12,069 nucleotides of DNA. It comes from an uncultured Acetatifactor sp. (lineage in GTDB: Bacteria; Bacillota; Clostridia; Lachnospirales; Lachnospiraceae). The translations under genes and the position numbers were made by a program. A model generated the notes under the pieces. It did not search any database. It worked only from the letters and a program-made list of their open reading frames with translations, and was not told where the DNA came from. The number at the start of each line of letters is the position of its first letter. Position 1 is the stretch's first letter. This document shows positions 1-4,705 of this stretch, in pieces. Location of the stretch: assembly GCA_948896875.1 (NCBI GenBank), contig CAQUWW010000089.1, forward strand, positions 1 through 12,069, given 5' to 3'.

Positions 1-13
1 TATTTAAAGAAAA

Positions 14-39
14 AGCCTAAAAATCAGTAATTTAGGGCT
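14..39 (-). terminator. Possible leftward intrinsic terminator hairpin
   Basis: The arms CCTAAA (16-21) and TTTAGG (31-36) can pair, extended to AGCC/GGCT with a one-base bulge. Read on the minus strand, the stem is followed by a run of T broken by one C (complement of bases 1-13), which is the layout of a Rho-independent terminator. No leftward gene is visible next to it here, so its client is unknown and it could be a chance structure. Confidence 0.3.
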
Positions 40-62
40 TGACATTATAGGAAGGTGAAGCA

Positions 63-192
63 ATGTTTACGCTAAAGGAGTTTTGGAGTAAAATAGGGGA
101 TAGTTGAGAGTTATCATTCCGAGCTGTTGTCGCAGAAGGGATATTATGCGGAGCTTTTTGACCTGCAGGCCCGGTTTTATATGGAGGAATAG
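63..192 (+). pseudogene. Remnant of an ABC exporter gene (internal deletion)
   Basis: The frame ending at the TAG of 190-192 encodes, from about 97, GVIESYHSELLSQKGYYAEL and then FDLQARFYMEE. This matches the extreme C-terminal tail of ABC exporter ATPases (pattern G.I.E.G.H.ELL...G.YAEL...Q). No Walker or signature motif precedes it, because the frame is closed by a stop at 94-96. In another frame a good Shine-Dalgarno (GGAAGGTGA, 50-58) precedes ATG 63, which opens a 14-residue frame, MFTLKEFWSKIGDS, ending at 105-107. That could be the former N-terminus. The simplest reading is a gene whose middle was deleted, leaving both ends about 40 bp apart in different frames. A consensus TTGACA lies at 39-44, but I see no convincing -10 after it. 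Alternatively the 14-codon frame is a leader peptide for the LysR gene. The C-terminal homology is the firmer part. Confidence 0.5.
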
Positions 193-208
193 AAGGGAGC
201 AAACCGAA

Positions 209-1099
209 ATGGAACTTCGTGTTTTACAATACTTTCTGGCGGCTGCAAGGGAGGAAAATATCACAAAAGCGGCGGCTCTTTTACATATCACGCAGCCAAC
301 CCTGTCCCGCCAGCTGATGCAGATGGAGGAAGAGCTCGGGGTCAAATTATTCCGCAGGGGAAAGCATAATATCCTGTTGACTGAAGAGGGCATGCTGCTT
401 CGGAGGCGCGCACAGGAAATTGTGGATTTGGCAGAAAAAGCAGCGAAAGAATTAAAGCATGAGGAGGAAACAGTTTCAGGAGAAATCTCCATTGGCTGTG
501 GAGAAACCCGGAATATGAAGCCTCTATCCAGGATGCTTGCCTCTTTCCGGAAGAAGTACCCTAATGTAAGCTTTCATATATACACAGCCATTGCGGATGA
601 TGTAAAAGAGCATCTGGAAAACGGAGTTCTGGACATGGGGCTTTTGTTGGAACCAGTAGAAATCAGCCGATACCAGTATATAAGAATGCCGCTGAAGGAA
701 AAATGGCAGGTGCTGATGCGCAGGGACTGTCCACTGGCAGAGAAACAGAAAATCGTTCCGGAAGACCTGGCAGGTGTTCCGCTGATTGTAGCAAGGCGCC
801 GGTCCGTGCGGAATGAATTCGAAAACTGGTTCGGCTATGGGAAAGAAAAACTCCATATCGTATCAACCTGCAATCTTTCACACTATAACCAATCCATTAT
901 GGTGGAAAGCGGCATTGGAGTAGCGATAGTAATGGAATTTTCCTGCAATCAGGATATCTTATGCCTGCGGCCCTTAGAACCGGAAATAGAGAGCGGCTGT
1001 GTTCTGGTCTGGAAAAAGAACCTGACACTTTCGCCGACAATGCAAAGGTTCATCGAGCATGTGAAAGAATCTATAGCAGAAATGGGAAAGGGAATGTAA
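209..1099 (+). CDS. LysR-family transcriptional regulator
   Basis: A 296-residue protein, the usual LTTR length. The N-terminal winged HTH (residues about 1-60) carries the family signature: ENITKAAALLHITQPTLSRQ followed by EEELGVKLFRR. A helical linker (about 60-90) leads to a periplasmic-binding-protein-like effector domain starting at GEISIGCGETRN, with the hinge segment GVLDMGLLLEP and a late VESGIGVAIV segment typical of the co-inducer cleft. It should act as a DNA-bound tetramer; the ligand cannot be read from sequence. ATG 209 is chosen because AAGGGAG (193-199) lies nine bases upstream and the LTTR fold starts there. The frame is open back to 104, but that stretch overlaps the ABC remnant and has no family similarity. 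Its former target may have been the deleted ABC gene upstream or the flavodoxin genes downstream. Confidence 0.9.
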   Translation: MELRVLQYFLAAAREENITKAAALLHITQPTLSRQLMQMEEELGVKLFRRGKHNILLTEEGMLLRRRAQEIVDLAEKAAKELKHEEETVSGEISIGCGETRNMKPLSRMLASFRKKYPNVSFHIYTAIADDVKEHLENGVLDMGLLLEPVEISRYQYIRMPLKEKWQVLMRRDCPLAEKQKIVPEDLAGVPLIVARRRSVRNEFENWFGYGKEKLHIVSTCNLSHYNQSIMVESGIGVAIVMEFSCNQDILCLRPLEPEIESGCVLVWKKNLTLSPTMQRFIEHVKESIAEMGKGM

Positions 1100-1139
1100 T
1101 GATACATAACAGGCATTTCTTAGAATACAAAATGGGTAT

Positions 1140-1168
1140 TAGACATTTCACTGAAGCCGGCTTACAAT
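1140..1168 (+). promoter_or_regulatory. Sigma-A-type promoter for the MerR-like gene
   Basis: TAGACA (1140-1145) and TACAAT (1163-1168) are each one base off consensus and are separated by exactly 17 bp. Transcription would start near 1175, giving a leader of about 50 nt before the ATG at 1226. This suggests that the MerR-like gene and the lipoprotein gene after it are transcribed separately from the LysR gene. Confidence 0.55.
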
Positions 1169-1225
1169 AAAACTGTTCCGGAAAGAGCAGAAATCAGCAA
1201 GTTCAGAAGGGAGTAAGTTTTCACA

Positions 1226-1582
1226 ATGACAATGAAGGAAGCGGGCGAGCGGTATCAGATTCCTCTTAAAATACTGAAAGAGTATGAGAGCTGGGGACTG
1301 TGCGGAGCAGTAAAGAAGGTCATGGGGGCATGGCAGTACGATGACCAGGACATTGAAAGGCTGGGTATGATTATGACGCTGCATGACATCGGCTTTAGCA
1401 GCAGTGAGGTGGAGGCATATATGCGCCTTGCGCTGGAGGGAGAAAGCACACAGGCCATGCGGCTGGAAATGCTCAACAGGAAAAGGGGAAAGACACTGGA
1501 TGAGATTCATCTTAAGGAAAGACAGATAGTGCATATGGATTATCTGCGGTATGAGATGCAGAAAGGTAAAAAGAACCTTTGA
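1226..1582 (+). CDS. MerR-family-like regulator
   Basis: A 118-residue protein whose first 70 residues are a MerR-type winged HTH: MTMKEAGERYQIPLKILKEY, then ESWGLCG, a wing with WQYDDQDIERLGMI, and LHDIGFSSSEVEAYMRL, where MerR proteins have the L...GFSL.EI..L helix. The remainder is a basic helix-rich tail (LNRKRGKTLDEIHLKERQ) that would form the antiparallel dimerisation coil. No metal-binding cysteine cluster or separate effector domain is present, so it belongs to the short MerR-like group often found beside flavodoxin or reductase genes in Clostridia. AAGGGAG (1207-1213) is 12 bases from ATG 1226, a long spacing; ATG 1232 in the same frame is an alternative start. Its stop lies 17 bases before the lipoprotein start, so the two are probably co-transcribed. 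Confidence 0.8.
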   Translation: MTMKEAGERYQIPLKILKEYESWGLCGAVKKVMGAWQYDDQDIERLGMIMTLHDIGFSSSEVEAYMRLALEGESTQAMRLEMLNRKRGKTLDEIHLKERQIVHMDYLRYEMQKGKKNL

Positions 1583-1599
1583 GCGGACAGGAGGAAAAA

Positions 1600-2169
1600 A
1601 TGAAGAAAATGATAGCAGCAGTTATGGTCTGTGCCATGGTATTTTCGTTGGCAGGGTGCGGCAGCAGGGAGACGGAAAGAGGAAGAGACGATATTGATGC
1701 AGATGAAAATGTGGAGCAGGGTGGGGATACACAGAACCCTCCTGTCCAAAACGCAGGAGGGCCGGAAAAGGATATGTCCACGCAGCCTGGATCGGAGGCG
1801 GATACATCGGGACAGACAGAATTGGAGAGTGGTATGACAGGTCAGACAGGGACAGAATCGGCGATGGCTGAGCCTGGGGCAGACAGCAGTAGTGCGCTGG
1901 TTGTGTATTTTTCATGGTCGGGGAATACGGAAAATGTTGCAAATGCCATTGCGGCGCAGACAGGGGCGGATATCTTTGAAATCGTTCCGGAGGAAGCCTA
2001 TACCTCCGACTATAATGCGCTTTTGGACATTGCCGCAGAGGAAAAGGAAAGAGGAGCCCGTCCGGCGATTGCGGAAAGTATAGAAGACATTGCGCAGTAT
2101 GACATCGTTTATGTGGGCTTTCCCAACTGGCTTGCGTACCACAATTTGATACAATGCACCCAAGCATGA
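1600..2169 (+). CDS. Truncated flavodoxin-like lipoprotein (probable pseudogene)
   Basis: This 189-codon frame begins with a lipoprotein signal peptide: MKKMIAAVMV, a hydrophobic run and the lipobox SLAGC, with Cys20 as the lipidation site. A low-complexity linker rich in Gly, Thr, Gln, Ser and Glu follows (21-98). A flavodoxin fold then starts with ALVVYFSWSGNTENVANAIA (99-118), whose SWSGNTENVA is the FMN-phosphate loop, and continues to IAQYDIVYVGFPNW (164-177). A complete domain needs about 80 more residues, including the 90s loop and the last two strands. Instead twelve unrelated residues follow before TGA, so homology ends near base 2131 and FMN binding is probably lost. ATG 1600 has AGGAGG (1589-1594) five bases upstream; an in-frame TTG at 1579 would overlap the MerR stop and spoil the signal peptide. 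The intact ancestor would be a cell-surface flavoprotein reductase or electron carrier. Confidence 0.8.
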   Translation: MKKMIAAVMVCAMVFSLAGCGSRETERGRDDIDADENVEQGGDTQNPPVQNAGGPEKDMSTQPGSEADTSGQTELESGMTGQTGTESAMAEPGADSSSALVVYFSWSGNTENVANAIAAQTGADIFEIVPEEAYTSDYNALLDIAAEEKERGARPAIAESIEDIAQYDIVYVGFPNWLAYHNLIQCTQA

Positions 2170-2186
2170 GTTTGGGTGCAAATTTT
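2155..2186 (+). terminator. 11-bp hairpin, possible intrinsic terminator
   Basis: TGCACCCAAGC (2155-2165) pairs with GTTTGGGTGCA (2170-2180) around an ATGA loop, all Watson-Crick except one G-U. The sequence AATTTT follows (2181-2186), so it may work as a weak Rho-independent terminator. It overlaps the last codons of the truncated flavodoxin frame, so it was brought in with the foreign sequence after the breakpoint. An inverted-repeat end of a lost mobile element is the alternative. Confidence 0.45.
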
Positions 2187-2236
2187 AACGATAGGAATTT
2201 ATTCTGGAGAATATCCCAGTTTCAACTATGAAATTT

Positions 2237-2253
2237 ATTAGTGACTCACTAAT
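2237..2253. promoter_or_regulatory. 17-bp perfect palindrome, operator candidate
   Basis: ATTAGTGA (2237-2244) and TCACTAAT (2246-2253) are perfect inverted repeats around one central C. The site is centred about 55 bp upstream of the predicted start of transcription for the flavin-binding gene at 2342, just before the -35, a position suited to an activator or to repression of an upstream-facing promoter. The 16 bases from 2231 match the sequence at 8580-8595 upstream of the HxlR gene at 15 positions, so HxlR binding is a reasonable hypothesis. Confidence 0.5.
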
Positions 2254-2264
2254 TTGTTAATATC

Positions 2265-2293
2265 TTGTATCTCTAAAGTCGGCAGACTATAAT
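2265..2293 (+). promoter_or_regulatory. Promoter for the flavin-binding split-barrel gene
   Basis: TTGTAT (2265-2270) and a perfect TATAAT (2288-2293) are separated by 17 bp. The expected start of transcription is near 2300, leaving a leader of about 40 nt with AGGAGG at 2328-2333, eight bases before the ATG. Confidence 0.7.
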
Positions 2294-2341
2294 TTGGTTT
2301 AGCAAATCTAATTAAGAAATGAAATTCAGGAGGTACTTCTT

Positions 2342-2737
2342 ATGTTGAATGAAAATGTAAAAAAACTGCTGGCAGAAAACATGTGGGATTTAGGCACCTG
2401 TGCCGATAATGAGCCGAATGTGGTTCCCGTGGCGTTCAAGGATGTAACGGAAGACGGGAAGCTGGTGGTGGGTGACGTATTCCTTGAGACCACGCTGAAC
2501 AATCTGAAGGCAAACGGCGGCAGGATTGCCATTTCCGTATATGATGCAAAGTCTCTGGAAGGCTACCAGATTAAAGGCATTGCGGAGTACGTGACAGAAG
2601 GTGCGGTTGTTGATACGTTTAAGGCAATGGTGGAAAAAATGTTCAATGGAGCGGCTACCGCAAAGGGTGCGCTGGTTATTACACCGGAAAAGGTGATCGT
2701 GACTACCCCTGGAGCAGAGAACAAAAAAGTTCTGTAA
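2342..2737 (+). CDS. Pyridoxamine 5'-phosphate oxidase-like flavin-binding protein
   Basis: A 131-residue protein of the FMN-binding split-barrel superfamily. It has the typical opening NENVKKLLAENMWDLGTCAD followed by NEPNVVPVAFKDV, where small clostridial members have the L..N....LAT...G.PN.VP pattern. LKANGGRIAISVYD, GYQIKGIAEYV and KGALVITPEKVI supply the later barrel strands. These proteins are cytosolic homodimers binding FMN or F420-type flavins; many are uncharacterised, and true PdxH activity is not implied because the protein is much shorter than PdxH (about 210 residues). It sits alone between its own promoter and a non-coding stretch. The truncated flavodoxin upstream and the HxlR regulator further right suggest a redox or electrophile-response role (inference). 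Confidence 0.85.
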   Translation: MLNENVKKLLAENMWDLGTCADNEPNVVPVAFKDVTEDGKLVVGDVFLETTLNNLKANGGRIAISVYDAKSLEGYQIKGIAEYVTEGAVVDTFKAMVEKMFNGAATAKGALVITPEKVIVTTPGAENKKVL

Positions 2738-2850
2738 GGCAGACAAAAGGTGGCGGTACAGAGTCCCTGAAAAGGTTCTTCTTGACTTTTGGTATTTCAG
2801 AATAAAACCATAGTTAAGAAAGCGCCAGTTGATGCTGCAGCAGCTGCTTA

Positions 2851-2953
2851 GGAACTGTTCAAAAATAACTTTTATGCTATGTGCCTGATTTTTGAGAAGC
2901 CCTTTCGAAGAAAAATCCTGCACATTATTTAAATGTTATTTCTGAACAGTTCT
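2851..2953. mobile_element. 103-bp palindromic MITE-like element
   Basis: The terminal repeats 2851-2869 and 2935-2953 are inverted copies matching at 17 of 19 positions (core GAACTGTTCA). Nine poorly paired bases follow on each side. An inner pair, ATGTGCCTGATTTTT (2879-2893) and AAAAATCCTGCACAT (2911-2925), matches at 13 of 15, leaving a 17-base loop. The arms are symmetric base for base, so the whole unit is one long imperfect palindrome. TTA borders it on both sides (2848-2850 and 2954-2956), a possible 3-bp target duplication. It encodes nothing. It looks like a non-autonomous transposon or a REP-like element, and in RNA it could also end or protect the upstream transcript. I cannot name the parent transposase family. 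Confidence 0.6.
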
Positions 2954-2984
2954 TTATTTATGAGCGGATCCACATATGGAGATT

Positions 2985-3038
2985 TGGCATATTATACAAA
3001 ATATGCCATAGCAATTTGTATAATACTTTTCTATGCCA
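2985..3038. repeat. Overlapping inverted repeats around TATGCCA
   Basis: TGGCATATT (2985-2993) and AATATGCCA (3000-3008) form a perfect 9-bp inverted repeat with a 6-base spacer. ATTATACAAAAT (2991-3002) pairs with AATTTGTATAAT (3013-3024) at 11 of 12 positions, so the two structures exclude each other. TATGCCA recurs at 3032-3038. A perfect TATAAT lies inside at 3019-3024, and its complement on the minus strand at 2991-2996, but neither has a good -35. This may be an operator cluster, an old promoter region or decayed element ends. Confidence 0.4.
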
Positions 3039-3071
3039 AGCGATAAATTTATAAGAAACAACAAATGGATA

Positions 3072-3102
3072 GTTTTTTATAAAAACAGAATACGACTGTT
3101 TT
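3072..3102. promoter_or_regulatory. Inverted repeats overlapping the transporter -35 region
   Basis: AAAACAG (3082-3088) and CTGTTTT (3096-3102) are perfect inverted repeats with a 7-base spacer, just upstream of the extended -10. GTTTTT (3072-3077) also pairs perfectly with AAAAAC (3081-3086). The spacing suits a dimeric regulator touching the -35 region. The AraC-type protein at 6944-7801 is one candidate, although AraC sites are more often direct repeats. Confidence 0.4.
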
Positions 3103-3111
3103 GGGGAAATA

Positions 3112-3120
3112 TGCTATATT
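3112..3120 (+). promoter_or_regulatory. Extended -10 promoter for the galactoside module
   Basis: TGCTATATT is an extended -10 (TGN followed by TATATT, one base off consensus). The bases 17 upstream (3092-3097) do not resemble a -35, as is common for extended -10 or activator-dependent promoters. Transcription would begin near 3127, right at the 14-bp palindrome. Confidence 0.45.
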
Positions 3121-3130
3121 TAACTCATAA

Positions 3131-3144
3131 AAGAACCGGTTCTT
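3131..3144. promoter_or_regulatory. 14-bp perfect palindrome, LacI/GalR-type operator candidate
   Basis: AAGAACCGGTTCTT is perfectly self-complementary with the central CG usual in LacI/GalR-family sites. It lies at about +4 to +18 of the predicted transcript, the place for a blocking repressor. It does not match the CcpA cre consensus at the outer positions, so a dedicated sugar repressor encoded elsewhere is likelier. No LacI-family gene is in the window. Confidence 0.5.
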
Positions 3145-3220
3145 CAACGAAAATATGATTTTCTCTCGTTATGGCCAAAACGTGGGAAACACAAAAATCA
3201 ACTAACAAGAGGAAATATTT

Positions 3221-4636
3221 ATGAATGAACCAAAAAGAGCTGCAAAAGAAAAGTGGTGTTTCGGCATCGGAGCCATAGGAAAGGATGCCATTGTGAACCT
3301 GGTAGGAGCGTTCCTGATGCTGTATTTCACCGATACTCTTGGTATAGCCTCTACATTTGTAGGTGTGCTGTTCTTCGTAGCCCGTATGTGGGATGCCGTC
3401 AATGACCCGGTAATGGGAATGATAGTGGACAATACCCGTACCAAATACGGAAAATTCCGTATCTGGCTGGTGGTTGGCACTTTGCTCAACGCAGTTGTGT
3501 TCGTGCTCCTGTTCACCACGCTGGGAATCGAGAGCATAACGGCTAAATGCGCCTATGTGGCGGTGATGTACATACTATATGGCATGACCTACACCATCAT
3601 GGACGTGCCATACTGGTCATGGCTGCCGAACCTGTCCAGCGACCCCAGGGAGAGGGAGAAAATCTCTGTCATCCCCAGAATCTTTGCAAGCCTTGGCGGC
3701 TTCCTCATCTGCACCTTTGGACTGTATATGATAGATTTCTGCAATAAGCTGGCCGGGGACGAGACAGTCCTTCAGAAACAGGAGAACGGTACCTTTCTGA
3801 ACATCAGCGAGACAGGCTTCACCTGGGTGGCCTTCGGCATTGCCATCCTGTTCATCATCACCATTTCCATTACGGTATTCAATGTAAAAGAGGAGCCTAC
3901 CATAGGAGCAAAGACCCAGAAGACCAATCTGAAGGAGGCCTTCGGCATCATTATCCACAACGACCAGCTGGTAGCCTTTATCGGCCTGTTGCTCACTTTC
4001 AATCTCAGCACCCAGGTACTGAAGTCTTTCGCAGTCTATTATTTCAAAGAGGTATGCGGAAGCGCAATGCTCTACTCCGTATTCGGATTTACCATTCTGG
4101 CGGAGATGGCCGGGCTGTTCCTTTTCCCTGTCATCACTAAGCGCATCAGCCGGGAAAAGGTGTATGCCCTGGCCTGCGGCCTTCCTATCGTCGGTCTGCT
4201 CCTGCTGCTGGCCCTGGGCTACATCGCTCCTACCAGCGCCGCCGGAGTCATCGTATCCTGTTGCCTGCTATTCTTCGGTTCAGGCCTGTCCCTTGGAACC
4301 ACCACCTGCTGCATCGCAGACGTCATTGATTATGGAGAGGTGAAGTTCGGAAAGCGCAATGAATCCGTCACCTGTTCTGCTCAGACATTCCTGATGAAGA
4401 TGGCTACTGCCCTGGCCGCTCTGTTCACCGGCGTAGGCCTGGACATCGTGGGATATAAGCCTGAGCTGGCCGGCAATCAGGAGGCAGGAACAATCCTAGG
4501 AATTCGGATATTGATGTTCGTGCTTCCTATCATACTGGCCATTGTAAGCTTTCTGATTTTCAAGTATGTTTATAAACTGAAGGGCCAGCGCCTGGAGCAG
4601 CTCACAAAGGAAATCAACCAGCTTCATGCCAATTGA
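3221..4636 (+). CDS. MelB-like GPH-family cation:sugar symporter
   Basis: A 471-residue polytopic membrane protein with about 12 hydrophobic segments, the normal size for the glycoside-pentoside-hexuronide (GPH, TC 2.A.2) branch of the major facilitator superfamily. The residues that bind cation and sugar in MelB are recognisable: GKD with Asp22 in helix I, RMWDAVNDPVMG with Arg55, Asp58, Asn61 and Asp62 in helix II, and MDVPYWSWLP with Asp128 in helix IV. The cytoplasmic loop DNTRTKYGKFRIW is diagnostic for the family. It should import melibiose, raffinose or a related alpha-galactoside with Na+ or H+. The substrate is inferred from the alpha-galactosidase 69 bp downstream in the same orientation, evidently the same operon. 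AAGAGGA (3207-3213) lies seven bases before the ATG. Codons often end in C or G (atc, acc, ctg), unlike the genes to its left. Confidence 0.9.
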   Translation: MNEPKRAAKEKWCFGIGAIGKDAIVNLVGAFLMLYFTDTLGIASTFVGVLFFVARMWDAVNDPVMGMIVDNTRTKYGKFRIWLVVGTLLNAVVFVLLFTTLGIESITAKCAYVAVMYILYGMTYTIMDVPYWSWLPNLSSDPREREKISVIPRIFASLGGFLICTFGLYMIDFCNKLAGDETVLQKQENGTFLNISETGFTWVAFGIAILFIITISITVFNVKEEPTIGAKTQKTNLKEAFGIIIHNDQLVAFIGLLLTFNLSTQVLKSFAVYYFKEVCGSAMLYSVFGFTILAEMAGLFLFPVITKRISREKVYALACGLPIVGLLLLLALGYIAPTSAAGVIVSCCLLFFGSGLSLGTTTCCIADVIDYGEVKFGKRNESVTCSAQTFLMKMATALAALFTGVGLDIVGYKPELAGNQEAGTILGIRILMFVLPIILAIVSFLIFKYVYKLKGQRLEQLTKEINQLHAN

Positions 4637-4643
4637 TTCCCGC

Positions 4644-4671
4644 CAGCGGCGCGGTACAGACCGCGCCGCTG
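4644..4671 (+). other. GC-rich intercistronic stem-loop
   Basis: CAGCGGCGCGGT (4644-4655) and ACCGCGCCGCTG (4660-4671) pair perfectly as a 12-bp stem with an ACAG loop, eight bases after the transporter stop codon. No T-run follows, so it is not a standard terminator. It more likely protects the 3' end of the transporter message or tunes the transporter-to-hydrolase ratio. The alpha-galactosidase Shine-Dalgarno (4691-4696) lies outside the stem. Confidence 0.6.
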
Positions 4672-4705
4672 ACTGGTTCCATATCTTGCAAGGAGGAATA
4701 TATAC

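Larger units (their letters stand above)
2738..3220. other. Non-coding stretch between flavin gene and sugar transporter
   Basis: No convincing gene lies in these 483 bases. Bases 2738-2850 show only small palindromes such as GCTGCAGC and GCAGCTGC at 2835-2847. Bases 2851-2953 form a palindromic MITE-like element. Bases 2985-3038 hold overlapping inverted repeats, and 3072-3144 hold operator-like repeats with the transporter promoter. The transporter Shine-Dalgarno AAGAGGA is at 3207-3213. Confidence 0.7.

Noticed and set aside
39..67. TTGACA at 39-44 as a complete promoter
   Set aside because: The bases 16-18 further on (61-68) do not form a -10 and would overlap the short frame's ATG, so only the -35 match is reported, in the remnant entry.
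1099..1170. Short frame MIHNRHFLEYKMGIRHF starting in the LysR stop codon
   Set aside because: It is 23 codons with no ribosome binding site of its own beyond coding sequence, and it spans the MerR-gene promoter; I see no family likeness.
1579..1599. TTG start for the flavodoxin-like lipoprotein
   Set aside because: It overlaps the MerR stop codon and would put polar residues before the signal peptide; ATG 1600 has AGGAGG.
1622..2167. 181-codon open frame on the minus strand
   Set aside because: It mirrors the lipoprotein gene, is rich in Pro, His and Ser as antisense frames often are, and shows no domain.
3019..3024. Perfect TATAAT as promoter of the sugar transporter
   Set aside because: No -35-like hexamer stands at 16-18 bp, and the extended -10 at 3112-3120 is closer and better placed, so it is mentioned only as part of the repeat cluster.
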